Below, piece after piece: positions 21,699 to 30,671 of a DNA stretch of 64,000 nucleotides (position 1 is its first letter; each line of letters starts with the position of its first letter). The position numbers and the translations under genes are program-made. The notes below the pieces were generated by a model that had not been told where the DNA came from, ran no database searches, and saw only the letters and a list, made by a program, of their open reading frames with translations. Source of the DNA: Rugamonas rivuli (GTDB taxonomy: Bacteria > Pseudomonadota > Gammaproteobacteria > Burkholderiales > Burkholderiaceae_D). The DNA lies in NCBI RefSeq assembly GCF_009380165.1, contig NZ_WHUF01000006.1, positions 1-64,000 of the forward strand. Reading direction: 5' to 3'.

Positions 21699-22112
21699 TT
21701 AATGGATGCGGTTTGCCAGCGCGGTTTTCAGCACGGCGCTGGCGTGCAGCGATCCTAATACGAAGATGGATTCGATCGTCGCCAGCGCCAGTTCGACGGA
21801 AACGTCGCTGGCGATGCTGGCCAGGCCCAGTACCTGGATTTGCAGCCGTTGTCCGGCCGCCTGGATCGCTTCCAGGTCGGCGCGGGAGTAGTGCTGCATT
21901 CCGAGTACCAGGCTTTTACGCGCCACCGTCTGCTTGACGACGTCGGCGTGCTGGTTCAACTGATTGCGGATCGCCGTGCGGATCAGATCGGTGCGATTGG
22001 AGTAAAACCCCTCCTGCACCAGCAGATCGATCTGCCCCAGGTCGATGGGGCCGAGGTTGATCGTGATCTTTTCCGATTCAGCGGTCTTCAGTTTTAATTC
22101 TTGCTTTGCCAT
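21699..22112 (-). CDS. Ribbon-helix-helix (CopG-like) transcriptional regulator
   Basis: A 137-residue protein. Residues about 15-60 read as a ribbon-helix-helix domain (strand KITINLGPI, then helices ending in YSNRTDLIRTAIRNQL), followed by a C-terminal region that may bind a ligand or partner. The ATG at 22112 has GGAGA 4-5 bases upstream; a longer start is less good. It precedes the esterase gene by 9 bases. A sigma-70 promoter with a palindrome at its start point lies upstream, which suggests autorepression. Confidence 0.85.
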   Translation of the reverse strand: MAKQELKLKTAESEKITINLGPIDLGQIDLLVQEGFYSNRTDLIRTAIRNQLNQHADVVKQTVARKSLVLGMQHYSRADLEAIQAAGQRLQIQVLGLASIASDVSVELALATIESIFVLGSLHASAVLKTALANRIH

Positions 22113-22127
22113 AAGTCTCCATCCGGA

Positions 22128-22174
22128 TACCATCTACATGGATGGTAGTATAGACTTGAAATCCACCAAGTCAA
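22128..22174 (-). promoter_or_regulatory. Promoter with operator palindrome for the RHH-esterase operon
   Basis: On the minus strand TTGACT (22174-22169), a 16-bp spacer and TATACT (22152-22147) form a strong sigma-70 promoter. Immediately downstream, and sharing one base with the -10 box, is a perfect inverted repeat TACCATC-N6-GATGGTA (22128-22147), which would cover the start point. The site fits binding by the RHH protein encoded next. Confidence 0.68.
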
Positions 22175-22198
22175 GCGTGTTCGCGGCATAATGGCGGC

Positions 22199-22429
22199 AT
22201 GAGTGAAACCGCTAACTTAATCCCGCCCGGTGCGCCGGAACTGGCCACGCCCGTGCCGTCGCCGTGCGTCAGCCTGTGCAAAATGGACGATGACCGCCTG
22301 TATTGCATCGGCTGCATGCGCACCATCCCGGAGATCATCGCCTGGTCCAAGGCGGACGACGACTACAAGCGCGGCGTGTGGGCGGAAATCCGCCGCCGTG
22401 AACAACTCATCGACTTCGACGACGAATGA
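22199..22429 (+). CDS. DUF1289 domain protein
   Basis: A 76-residue protein with the DUF1289 pattern: SPCVSLCKMD, YCIGCMRTIPEI and a following Trp. Four cysteines are arranged for metal or Fe-S binding. The family is small, widespread in proteobacteria and of unknown function. Its stop overlaps the start of the MBL-fold gene by ATGA, so the two are translationally coupled. Confidence 0.9.
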   Translation: MSETANLIPPGAPELATPVPSPCVSLCKMDDDRLYCIGCMRTIPEIIAWSKADDDYKRGVWAEIRRREQLIDFDDE

Positions 22430-23334
22430 GCGCGCTGCCGGAGGCTATCCAGGTTTTCGAACGGGGCTGGCTGTCGTCCAACAACGTCATGCTGATGGGG
22501 CGCCACGACACGGCCATCATCGACACCGGCTACCTGAGCCACGCGCCGCAAACGCTGTCGCTGGTGCGCCATGCGCTGCACGGCCGCCATCTCGACCAGA
22601 TCATCAACACCCACCTGCACTCCGACCATTGCGGCGGCAACGCCATCTTGCAGGCCCATTTCGGCAGCCGTACCTCGATTCCGGTCGCCGAGGCGGACAA
22701 GGTGCGGCACTGGGACGTGGAAGCGCTCAGCTTCAAGGCCACCGGCCAGCGCTGCGAGCGTTTTACCTTCGACGCCACCATCGCCCCCGGCGACGTGCTG
22801 ACGCTGGCGGACATGGAGTGGCAGGCGCTGGCCGCCCCCGGCCACGATCCGCATTCGCTGATCTTCTACTGCCCGCAGGAGCGGCTGCTGATTTCGGCGG
22901 ACGCGCTGTGGGAAAACGGCTTCGGCATCATCTTCCCGGAGCTGGACGGCCAGTCCGGCTTCGCCGAGGAGCGCGCCACGCTGGACTTGATCGCCGGGCT
23001 GGATGTGCGGTTGGTGATCCCCGGCCACGGCAAGCCTTTCGACGACGTGGCCGGCGCGCTGGCGCGGGCCCGTTCGCGGCTGGACTACCTGGAAGCCGAT
23101 CCGCTGCGCAACGCGCAGAACGCGCTGAAAGTGCTGCTGAAGTTCCTGCTGCTGGAGCGCCAGCGCATTCCGCTGGCGGACGTGCCGCAGCTGCTGCTGG
23201 CGATGCCGGTCTTCGCCAAGGCCAACGCCAACTTCCTGAAGCAGACGCCGGAGCAGCTCGGCGCCTGGGCAGTCGGCCAGCTGGTACGAGCCGGCGCGGC
23301 TTGCATCGATGGTGAGTACTTACTTAACGAGTAG
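22426..23334 (+). CDS. MBL-fold metallo-hydrolase
   Basis: A 302-residue metallo-beta-lactamase-fold enzyme. The metal motif THLHSDHCGG is complete (HxHxDH), and further ligands are the His in APGHDPHS, Asp in ISADALWENG and His in IPGHGKPF. A C-terminal helical extension (about residues 215-300) resembles the substrate-binding lid of glyoxalase-II-like or LACTB2-like members. The substrate is unknown. Start overlaps the DUF1289 stop. Confidence 0.9.
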   Translation: MSALPEAIQVFERGWLSSNNVMLMGRHDTAIIDTGYLSHAPQTLSLVRHALHGRHLDQIINTHLHSDHCGGNAILQAHFGSRTSIPVAEADKVRHWDVEALSFKATGQRCERFTFDATIAPGDVLTLADMEWQALAAPGHDPHSLIFYCPQERLLISADALWENGFGIIFPELDGQSGFAEERATLDLIAGLDVRLVIPGHGKPFDDVAGALARARSRLDYLEADPLRNAQNALKVLLKFLLLERQRIPLADVPQLLLAMPVFAKANANFLKQTPEQLGAWAVGQLVRAGAACIDGEYLLNE

Positions 23335-23393
23335 CCCACAAGCAAATATAGAGGAACTCGCCTAGTTTCGGCACGGTCGTACTATTTTCGATC

Positions 23394-23399
23394 TATAAT
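23394..23399 (+). promoter_or_regulatory. Likely -10 box for the nitronate monooxygenase gene
   Basis: A perfect TATAAT lies 33 bases before the start codon, with a weak -35 match upstream. It is flanked by the short dyad TCGAT-N5-ATCGA (23388-23402). Confidence 0.45.
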
Positions 23400-23432
23400 C
23401 GATTTTCCTTAATCTCCCACAGCGAGTTCGCC

Positions 23433-24386
23433 ATGGCCCTGCCTGCAGCGTTGCAAAACCTCTCTCTTCCAGTCATCGCATCCCCGATGTTCATCGCCAG
23501 CGGCCCGGCCCTGGTCGCGGCGCAGTGCAAGGCCGGCATCGTCGGCTCCTTCCCGGCGCTGAACGCGCGTCCGGCGGAACTGCTGGATGTGTGGCTGACC
23601 GACCTGCAGAAGGAACTGGCCGAATTCCAGGCCGCCAATCCGGACAAGCGCGTCGGCCCGATCGCCGTCAACCAGATCGTGCACCAGTCGAACGACCGCC
23701 TGGCGCATGACGTGGAAGTCTGCGTCAAGCACCAGATCCCCATCATCATCTCCTCGCTGCGCGCGCCGCCGAAAGAGATGCTGGACGCGATCCACAGCTA
23801 CGGCGGCATCGTGCTGCACGACGTGGTCTCGATCCGCCACGCCGAGAAGGCGCTGGAGGCGGGCGTCGATGGCCTGATCCTGGTGGCCAGCGGCGCCGGC
23901 GGCCATGCCGGCACCTTGTCGCCGTTCGCGCTGGTGGGCGAGATCCGCAAATTCTTCAAGGGCCCGATCGCGCTGTCCGGCTCCATCGCGACCGGCGATG
24001 CGATCCTGGCGGCACAGGCGATGGGCGCGGACTTCGCGTACATCGGCTCGCGCTGGCTGGCGACGCAGGAATCGAACGTCAGCGACGACTACCGCAACGC
24101 GATCGTGGAATCGACGGCGGCGGACATCGTGTATTCGAACCTGTTCACCGGCGTGCACGGCAACTACCTGAAAAAATCCATCGTCGCCGCAGGCCTGGAC
24201 CCGGACGCGCTGCCGCAGGCGGACAAGAGCTCGATGAACTTCGGCTCCAGCAGCGCCAAAGCATGGCGCGACATCTGGGGCGCCGGCCAGGGTGTGGGCC
24301 TGATGGACGACGTGCCGACCACCGCCGAAATGGTGGCCCGCCTGAAGCAGGAATACGACGCAGCCCGCGCGCGTCTGGCGCTGTAA
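23433..24386 (+). CDS. Nitronate monooxygenase family protein
   Basis: A 317-residue TIM-barrel flavoprotein of the nitronate monooxygenase (former 2-nitropropane dioxygenase) family. It opens with LSLPVIASPMFIASGP, has the FMN phosphate-binding stretch LILVASGAGGHAG, then LSGSIATGDAILAAQAMGADFAYIGS, both typical. The family oxidises alkyl nitronates such as propionate-3-nitronate. No other catabolic gene adjoins. Confidence 0.9.
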   Translation: MALPAALQNLSLPVIASPMFIASGPALVAAQCKAGIVGSFPALNARPAELLDVWLTDLQKELAEFQAANPDKRVGPIAVNQIVHQSNDRLAHDVEVCVKHQIPIIISSLRAPPKEMLDAIHSYGGIVLHDVVSIRHAEKALEAGVDGLILVASGAGGHAGTLSPFALVGEIRKFFKGPIALSGSIATGDAILAAQAMGADFAYIGSRWLATQESNVSDDYRNAIVESTAADIVYSNLFTGVHGNYLKKSIVAAGLDPDALPQADKSSMNFGSSSAKAWRDIWGAGQGVGLMDDVPTTAEMVARLKQEYDAARARLAL

Positions 24387-24451
24387 AAAATCCGCGCCGC
24401 CAAGTTATATTTCAGATAAGATGGTTTTCTTGAAAAATAACTGGGGGCGCG

Positions 24452-24856
24452 ATGAAGGCACTGCTGATCGGAATGGTATGGCTGGCCGGCACGGCTGCGG
24501 CGGCTGACGCGCCGCCGCCGGCAGCGTTCACCTGCGAATCGCCGGAGATTCCGGCGGTTTCCACCTCCAACGACGCGGTGCGCCGCGTCGAGAAGCGCAT
24601 CGCGGAATGGAAGCAGTGCGCCCTCGAATACCAGACCGGCGACCGCAGCGAAGCCGCCGCCGCACTGGTGCAGAAAGCCTATGACGACATCGTCGCCCGC
24701 CGCAATGAGTGGGTTGCAGCCACCAACCGTTACAGCAGCTCCCAGGTCCGCTCCGGCGTGGACTTCGGCGAGAACGGCGTCGCCGCCAAATGGAACGATC
24801 GCAACGTCCACGACATGAGCACCCACGTCAAACGCACCGGCAGCAGCGGCCAATAA
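24452..24856 (+). CDS. Small secreted protein, unknown function
   Basis: A 134-residue protein with a clear signal peptide (LLIGMVWLAGTAAAADA) and a mature part of about 115 residues rich in charged helical sequence, with two cysteines (FTCES and KQCAL) that could form one disulfide. No family recognised. The gene follows a GGGG ribosome binding site. Its stop is adjacent to the stop of the convergent amidohydrolase gene. Probably periplasmic. Confidence 0.7.
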   Translation: MKALLIGMVWLAGTAAAADAPPPAAFTCESPEIPAVSTSNDAVRRVEKRIAEWKQCALEYQTGDRSEAAAALVQKAYDDIVARRNEWVAATNRYSSSQVRSGVDFGENGVAAKWNDRNVHDMSTHVKRTGSSGQ

Positions 24857-26329
24857 TCAACGGCCGCCGACGGCCAGGCTGTCGCGTGGCGTCTCCTTGC
24901 CGCGCACCCATACGGTCTGCACGCTGTCGTAGGCGCGGATATCGGCCAGCGGCGACATCTTCATCAGCACCAGATTCGCCACCTTGCCCGCTTCGATGGT
25001 GCCCACCTGCGCATCGATCTTGAAGGTGCGGGCGTTGTTGATGGTCGCCGCCTTGAACAGCTGCGCCAGCGACAGGCCGGCCTGGTGCAGGTCCTGCATC
25101 TCCAGGTAGCCGTTCAGGCCGGGGATGTTGCCGTAGGTCGGTGACGACGGCGTGTCGGTGCCGAACACGAAGTTGGCGTCCTTGCCGGCCAGGTAGGCCA
25201 CCACCTGCCGCTGGCGCCGCAGCGGCGCTTCCATCCCCTTCAACACGGCGGCGTCGGTTTCATCTTCCGCGATCTCCTGCTTGAACCACTGGCCTTCGGG
25301 CGTCTGGAGCCAAGCCAGCATCGAGGGCGGCAGCAGCTTGGGCAGCGCCGGGTGGTTCAGATAGGCCGGCTCGAAATACGCGTTCAGGCCATGCAGCACC
25401 TGCATCGTCGCCTGGTAGCCGATCTTGCGCGCGGCGATCTTGTCCAGCAGCTGCTTGATTGCAGGCGGCAGTTCCTTTTCCTTGTCCATCTCGCCCCAGT
25501 GCCACATGCCGTGCGCCAGCACGTCGGCGCCGCCGTTGACGGCGAAGGTCTGGGCCTCGAACGAGTTTCCGTGCGTGACCAGCACCAGATTGTCGCGGCT
25601 GGCCGCCGCGCGCACTTCTCCATACACGGCGGGGCTCATCACCGGCAGGTTGTGCATGGTGCCGAAGCCGTGTTCGAAGTGGGTCTTGACGCAGATGCCA
25701 TGGTCGGCCTTGACCCGCGCCACGCCCTTGGCCGGCGTGTAGTCCTCCGGCTTGAAGCGGGCGGGGATCTTGTCGGCCTGCGCCGGGTCGTAGATGAAGT
25801 TGGAGAACATGTCGAAGCGCGTCTCCGGCGGCGCGTACGAGGATGGATAGCCGTTGGCGAACACCAGTGGCGCACCGCAGTCGTAGACGTCCGGATGCAG
25901 CGGCGCGGCTTTGACCCGGTCGATGAATTCGCGGCTGCCGGCGGCCAGGTCGATCACCGTGGTGTAGCCGTAGTAGAGGAAGGAACGCGGCATCTGCGCG
26001 AAGTATTCGGCGGCCATGGTCTGCTTCTGGTCGGCCTGCTCGAAGCTCATGCCGGGCACGGAGAACAGGTGGACGTGCGAGTCGATCAGGCCGGGCGTGA
26101 GGAACTGGCCTTTGCCATCGACGCGGCGCGCCCCAGCCGGCGCCTTGCCGCCGGCGCCGCGCACGACGCGGACGATGCGCTCGTCCTCGATCAGCACACT
26201 GCCTGCTTCGATGCGGTCCAGTTTTTCGGGCGACACCAGCTTGACGTTGGTGATCCAGGTTTGTGTGCCGGCCCATGCCTGGGCGCAGAGGAGTAGGGAC
26301 AGGCTGGCGAGAATGCGAGTGGTTTTCAT
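24857..26329 (-). CDS. Exported amidohydrolase family protein
   Basis: A 490-residue metal-dependent hydrolase of the imidazolonepropionase/prolidase-like amidohydrolase group. It has a signal peptide (ILASLSLLLCAQAWA), the metal motif SHVHLFS after FLTPGLID, later His ligands (VLVTHGNS, VLAHGMWHWGE) and the catalytic Asp in FGTDTPSS, ending with the family's C-terminal beta-sandwich (GTIEAGKVANLVLM). The ATG at 26329 has GGAG about 6 bases upstream; a longer in-frame start lacks a signal peptide. The substrate is unknown, with cyclic amides or dipeptides possible. The AraC-type regulator lies 79 bases upstream on the same strand. Confidence 0.85.
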   Translation of the reverse strand: MKTTRILASLSLLLCAQAWAGTQTWITNVKLVSPEKLDRIEAGSVLIEDERIVRVVRGAGGKAPAGARRVDGKGQFLTPGLIDSHVHLFSVPGMSFEQADQKQTMAAEYFAQMPRSFLYYGYTTVIDLAAGSREFIDRVKAAPLHPDVYDCGAPLVFANGYPSSYAPPETRFDMFSNFIYDPAQADKIPARFKPEDYTPAKGVARVKADHGICVKTHFEHGFGTMHNLPVMSPAVYGEVRAAASRDNLVLVTHGNSFEAQTFAVNGGADVLAHGMWHWGEMDKEKELPPAIKQLLDKIAARKIGYQATMQVLHGLNAYFEPAYLNHPALPKLLPPSMLAWLQTPEGQWFKQEIAEDETDAAVLKGMEAPLRRQRQVVAYLAGKDANFVFGTDTPSSPTYGNIPGLNGYLEMQDLHQAGLSLAQLFKAATINNARTFKIDAQVGTIEAGKVANLVLMKMSPLADIRAYDSVQTVWVRGKETPRDSLAVGGR

Positions 26330-26408
26330 GCGAGGCTCCGTGTTATGAGGAGCCCAGTTTGCAGCCGCAGGCCGGGTTTTGCGTCTCAAATGATGATCTG
26401 GCACCCGG

Positions 26409-27509
26409 CTAGGCCGAGGTTTCGGCCCGGTCGCGGAACTCGCCCGGCGTCATGCCTGTGTGCTTTTTAAATACGCGGTTCATCGCGCTTTTACTGTTAA
26501 ATCCGGCCAACAGCGCCAGGTCCAGGATGCTGGAACCGGCCTGGCTGGGATCGTGCAGGGCCAGTTTCAGGGCTTCGACGCGGTGCCGGTTCAGGTAATC
26601 GGCGAAATTGCCGCCGCAGTGTTCGTTGATCAGCTGGGACAGTTCGTGCGGCGTCATCGCCACCTGCGTGGCCAGGTCTTCCAGCTTCAATTCGCCGTTG
26701 CGGTAGGGCTGCTCCTGCGCCATGCAGGCGTTCAGCCGCGCCAAAAACGCCTCGCGGTCGCTGTCGGACAGCTGGCTGCCGGCATAGCGCGGCTTGGGCG
26801 GCGGCGGTGGCGGCAGCGTACGCGGACGATAACCCAGCGGCAGCCGCATCGCCGTGAAGGCGGTCGCGAACACGAACAGCATCAGCGAGATGCCATCCAT
26901 CGCATCGGCCGACAGCGGCTGCTCGACGTCCAGCACCGCCATCGCCAGCGCGACGATGCTCAGCACCGCGCTGACCAGCCACATGCCCATCAGGCGCCGC
27001 AGGTCGCGCACCAGGTCGGAATCGGCGGGAACGCGCCCCACCAGCAGGTAGGTGGCGCGGATGTAGGCCAGCAGGATCGCCAGCTTGGCCAGCCCCGCCA
27101 CGGTCATGTACCACGGCCAGCCGTCCCAGCGATTCAGCCACGCCAGCTTCTGTTCGGCCGATTGCAGATAGAACGGCGTCATCGCCAGCGTGGCGACGGC
27201 GAACGGCGCGAAGTGCAGCAGCGCGCGGCGCCCCAGCTTTTGATCGGACAGCATGGCGTGCAGATAGAGGTACTGCAGCGGCCCCACGGCCAGTCCCAGC
27301 GTGACGATGGCCAGCGCGCTGTGCGGGTATTGCCGGTAGAGGTGATTGAGTCCCAGCCAGTTATGGCCGATGATGGCCGCGAACACCAGCAGCAGCGCGG
27401 ACAGCAGCCGGTTGGCGGTGCGCATCTCCGGCTGGCGGACGCTGAGCAGCGTCAGCGTCATCAGAAAGGCCTGGCCTATCGCCAGCAGGAACAGCCATGA
27501 AAGTATCAC
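26409..27509 (-). CDS. Membrane-bound AraC-type regulator
   Basis: A 366-residue protein. The N-terminal 235 residues hold about seven hydrophobic segments (for example LFLLAIGQAFLMTLTLL and LAYIRATYLLVGRV). A Pro-rich hinge (PPPPPPKPR) leads to a C-terminal AraC DNA-binding domain (about 265-360) with EDLATQVAMTPHELSQLI and the family motif near FNSKSAMNRVFKKHTGMTPGEFR. This membrane-AraC design is known in proteobacteria. It starts with GTG, 21 bases after hpt, and may be transcribed with it. The nearest target candidate is the amidohydrolase gene downstream (inference). Confidence 0.87.
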   Translation of the reverse strand: MILSWLFLLAIGQAFLMTLTLLSVRQPEMRTANRLLSALLLVFAAIIGHNWLGLNHLYRQYPHSALAIVTLGLAVGPLQYLYLHAMLSDQKLGRRALLHFAPFAVATLAMTPFYLQSAEQKLAWLNRWDGWPWYMTVAGLAKLAILLAYIRATYLLVGRVPADSDLVRDLRRLMGMWLVSAVLSIVALAMAVLDVEQPLSADAMDGISLMLFVFATAFTAMRLPLGYRPRTLPPPPPPKPRYAGSQLSDSDREAFLARLNACMAQEQPYRNGELKLEDLATQVAMTPHELSQLINEHCGGNFADYLNRHRVEALKLALHDPSQAGSSILDLALLAGFNSKSAMNRVFKKHTGMTPGEFRDRAETSA

Positions 27510-27530
27510 TGCGGCCTGCGGCGGTAAGGC

Positions 27531-28100
27531 TTAGTTCTCGGTCTGGATGGCCCACAGGCCCGGCAGGTTGCGCCAGTAGCCATAAGCGTCCATGCCGAAG
27601 CCGACGACGAAGCGGTTCGGAATGGTGATGCCGACGATGTCCGCCTTGCACGGCTTGGCCTTGCCGATCGCCTTGTCGGCGAAGACGGCGAGCACCACTT
27701 CGGCCGCGCCCATGTCCAGCAGGCGCTGTTTGACGTGGGCCAGCGTTTCGCCTTCGTCCAGGATGTCGTCCAGCACGATGACCACGCGGCCGGCCACGTT
27801 CGAACGCGGCACCACTTTCCACACCACTTGTCCGCCCTGGTCGTCGTCGCCGTAGCGGCTGACGTGGATGTAGTCGAATTCGAGCGGGAAGGTCAGCTGC
27901 GGCAGCAGGTTGCCGGTGAAGACCACCGCGCCGCCCATCACGCCCAGCACCAGCGGGAAGGTTTCGCTGTCCGGCCGGTCGAAACGGGCGTTGAGGGTGT
28001 CGGCCATCGCGGTCACGGCGTTGTCGACGTCTTGTTTGCTGAACAGCTCTTCCGCGTTTTCCAGCAGGGCGCGGGCGCGGTTGTGGTGGAAGTCTTGCAT
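27531..28100 (-). CDS. hpt: Hypoxanthine-guanine phosphoribosyltransferase
   Basis: A 189-residue type I phosphoribosyltransferase for purine salvage, making IMP/GMP from the base and PRPP. The PRPP motif VVIVLDDILDEGETL and the flexible hood region are present. The sequence FVVGFGMDAYGYWRNLPGLWAI near the C-terminus is typical of proteobacterial Hpt. The downstream partner is the AraC-type gene. Confidence 0.92.
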   Translation of the reverse strand: MQDFHHNRARALLENAEELFSKQDVDNAVTAMADTLNARFDRPDSETFPLVLGVMGGAVVFTGNLLPQLTFPLEFDYIHVSRYGDDDQGGQVVWKVVPRSNVAGRVVIVLDDILDEGETLAHVKQRLLDMGAAEVVLAVFADKAIGKAKPCKADIVGITIPNRFVVGFGMDAYGYWRNLPGLWAIQTEN

Positions 28101-28200
28101 GGTCTTCTTCGGCTTCTAAAAACAGGTGGTGAGTTCGCTATTATCCGCCATATCCCGGCCCATAGCATGCCGTTGGTTTTCCACCACAATCGTCCGTAGC

Positions 28201-29457
28201 TTATTTGTAGTCGCGCACGTCGTCGATCACCTTGCCGTCATTGGGCAGGCTGCCGATGGCGGCAAACCGCACCTCGCCCCGTAATTTGGTCAGGTCGCGT
28301 ATCGATTCGGTGATGGCGGCGGCGCTGGCGGCGGCGTTCGGGTCGGCCACTTCGCAGTGCAGCGTCATCACGTCCTGCGCCATGTGGCCCGAGACCACAA
28401 GCCGCGCCTTGACGATTTCCGGGTGGCGGCGGGCGACGTCGTGCACCTGCGATGGATGGACGAACATCGCGCGCACCTTGGTGGTCTGGTCGGCGCGGCC
28501 CATCCAGCCCTTGATGCGCGTGTTGGTGCGGCCGCACGGCGACGGCGCCACGCCGGTCAGCACTGCCGACAGGTCGCCGGTGGCGAAGCGTATCAGCGGA
28601 TAGTCGGGATTGAAGAGGGTGATGACCACTTCGCCGATCTCGCCGTCGGGCACGGGATCGCCGGTGCCGGGGCGGACGATTTCCAGTATCAGGTCTTCGT
28701 CGAGCACCATGCCGGGATCGCGCACGCCGCCGGTCTGGGTTTCATAGGCGATGCTGCCGACATCGGCCGACGCATAGCATTGCAGCACATGCGGCACGCC
28801 GTGCTCGACGAACCAGCTGCGCAGCGATTCGGGCAGCGCCTCTGCGGACATCAGCGCCTGTTTGATGCTGCTGACATCCGCGCCCAGCTCCTGCGCCTTC
28901 TCGACGATGATCTTCAGGAAGGACGGCGTGCCGATGTAGGTATCGGGCCGCAGGTGGCTGATGGCCTGCACCTGCATCTCGGTCTGGCCGGCGCCGGCCG
29001 GTATCACTGCGCAGCCTATGCGCGCGGCGCCGCCTTCGACCATGAAGGCGGCCGGGGTGAAGTGGTAGGAGAAGCAGTTCTGCAGCAGGCCGCCGGCGCG
29101 CACGCCTGCCGCGTACATGGGCCGGGCGAAACGCCACCAGTCCTGGCCGCGTCCTTCTGGATCGAAGATGGGGCCGGGCGACATGAACACGCGCGACAGC
29201 TGGCCCACCGGCGTGGTATTGAGCCCGCCGAACGGCGCCTGCTTCTGCTGCAGCGCGTGCAGGTCGGACTTGCGCGTCACCGGCAGCGTCGCCAGCGCGG
29301 CGCGACTGTCGATGCCGGCGGCGTTGATGTCATGCAGGATGCGCGACCAGCCGGCGGCGGCCTTGGCACGCGCCACCAGCTGCGGCAGGCGCGCCATCAG
29401 TTCGCGTTCGCGTTGTTCCGGCGCGCGCGTTTCTAGACTGTCGTAGGTATCGGCCAT
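28201..29457 (-). CDS. Phenylacetate-CoA ligase family protein
   Basis: A 418-residue adenylate-forming enzyme, shorter than acyl-CoA synthetases and like the PaaK group. Visible are the SPGPIFDPEG nucleotide-binding stretch, YASADVGSIAYE, the DLSAVL region with YPLIRFATGD, and a C-terminal domain (GRADQTTKVRAMFVHPSQV). It is the last gene of the Liv-type operon. It probably activates a carboxylic acid taken up by the transporter, perhaps aromatic (inference). It begins 6 bases after the MmcQ-like gene. Confidence 0.85.
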   Translation of the reverse strand: MADTYDSLETRAPEQRERELMARLPQLVARAKAAAGWSRILHDINAAGIDSRAALATLPVTRKSDLHALQQKQAPFGGLNTTPVGQLSRVFMSPGPIFDPEGRGQDWWRFARPMYAAGVRAGGLLQNCFSYHFTPAAFMVEGGAARIGCAVIPAGAGQTEMQVQAISHLRPDTYIGTPSFLKIIVEKAQELGADVSSIKQALMSAEALPESLRSWFVEHGVPHVLQCYASADVGSIAYETQTGGVRDPGMVLDEDLILEIVRPGTGDPVPDGEIGEVVITLFNPDYPLIRFATGDLSAVLTGVAPSPCGRTNTRIKGWMGRADQTTKVRAMFVHPSQVHDVARRHPEIVKARLVVSGHMAQDVMTLHCEVADPNAAASAAAITESIRDLTKLRGEVRFAAIGSLPNDGKVIDDVRDYK

Positions 29458-29463
29458 GGTTGT

Positions 29464-29811
29464 TTATCCTTGAATTTCGCGTTGCAGCTTCTTGGTCAGC
29501 TTGCCGAACACCAGTTCGTAAGAGCGCGTCAGCAGTTCCTTTGCCTCGATGTCGCTGAGGGTTTTCAAGTCCTCGACGTGCACCCACTTCACGCGGGCCA
29601 GGTAGGGCGCAGGGATGATGCCGGGGCGGTCGGTCAGTTCAAGGAAGCGGTCGTCCTCCACCTTGAAGCTGATGCCCTTGGCCTTGTCGTCCAGCTCCGT
29701 GACGGCGAACATCTTGGCGCCGACGGAGAACACGAGGTCCGCGCCCCACTTGGTATCCTCGGTCGCGCCGGGAAAGGTGCGGCACAAAGCCTTGGCCTGC
29801 TTGATATTCAT
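29464..29811 (-). CDS. MmcQ/YjbR family protein
   Basis: A 115-residue protein of the MmcQ/YjbR family: CRTFPGATEDTKWGADLVFSV, then KAKGISFKVEDDRFLELTDRPGI, ending in LVFGKLTKK. The fold is a double-wing DNA-binding-like domain; function is unknown. Its ATG at 29811 is the only good start. It is embedded between livF and the phenylacetate-CoA-ligase-like gene with gaps of 20 and 6 bases, so it is co-transcribed. Confidence 0.85.
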   Translation of the reverse strand: MNIKQAKALCRTFPGATEDTKWGADLVFSVGAKMFAVTELDDKAKGISFKVEDDRFLELTDRPGIIPAPYLARVKWVHVEDLKTLSDIEAKELLTRSYELVFGKLTKKLQREIQG

Positions 29812-29831
29812 GCGCTGTGATCCTCTGTTCC

Positions 29832-30671
29832 TCAAGCCAGCCAGCGTTTGCGGCGGCGGTAAAATTTCATGTCGCGGAAGCTCTTGCGGCCGGCGCCGGA
29901 AACGCCGAGGTAGAACTCCTTGACGTCTTCATTGCTGGCCAGCTCGGAGGCCGCGCCTTCCATCACCACGCGGCCGTTCTCCAGGATGTAGCCGAAGTCG
30001 GCGTAGCGCAGCGCGATGCTGGTGTTCTGCTCGGCCAGCAGGAAGGAGACGTTCTCCTTGCTGTTCAAGTCCTTCACGATGCCGAAGATCTCGTCGACGA
30101 TCTGCGGCGCGATACCCATCGATGGTTCGTCCAGCAGGATCATCGACGGCTTGGCCATCAGCGCGCGGCCGATGGCGCACATCTGCTGCTCGCCGCCGGA
30201 GGTGTAGCCGGCCTGGCTGCCGCGCCGTTCGCGCAGGCGCGGGAAGTAGTGGTAGACCTTCTCCAGCGATTCCTTCAGCTCCGCCCGCGATGCGCTGCGG
30301 GTGTAGGCGCCGGTCAACAGGTTTTCTTCGATGGTCAGGTGGCCGAAGCAGTGGCGTCCCTCCATCACCTGCGACAGGCCGCGCCGCACCAGCTCATTGG
30401 GCGTGAGCTGGTCGATGCGTTCGCCCTTGAACTGGACCTCGCCCTTGGTGACGTCGCCCCGTTCGCCGCGCAGCAGCGTGGAGATGGTCTTGAGCGTGGT
30501 GGACTTGCCGGCGCCGTTGGCGCCCAGCAGGGCCACGATCTTCCCTTGCGGGACTTGCAGGGACACGCCCTTGAGCACCAGGATCACGTGGTCGTAAATG
30601 ACTTCTACGTTGTTCACGGACAGGTAGGGCGCTGCCGCCGGAGCGGCTGCTGTGCTGGCGGCGATCGTCAT
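29832..30671 (-). CDS. livF: Branched-chain-amino-acid-type ABC transporter ATPase (LivF-like)
   Basis: A 279-residue ABC ATPase with Walker A (GANGAGKST), the signature SGGEQQM (in YTSGGEQQM), Walker B (MILLDEPSMG) and the H-loop region. It is shorter than LivG-type partners. The start ATG at 30671 overlaps the preceding gene's stop by 4 bases. Part of the import complex with the LivG, LivH, LivM and LivK-like proteins. Confidence 0.9.
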   Translation of the reverse strand: MTIAASTAAAPAAAPYLSVNNVEVIYDHVILVLKGVSLQVPQGKIVALLGANGAGKSTTLKTISTLLRGERGDVTKGEVQFKGERIDQLTPNELVRRGLSQVMEGRHCFGHLTIEENLLTGAYTRSASRAELKESLEKVYHYFPRLRERRGSQAGYTSGGEQQMCAIGRALMAKPSMILLDEPSMGIAPQIVDEIFGIVKDLNSKENVSFLLAEQNTSIALRYADFGYILENGRVVMEGAASELASNEDVKEFYLGVSGAGRKSFRDMKFYRRRKRWLA

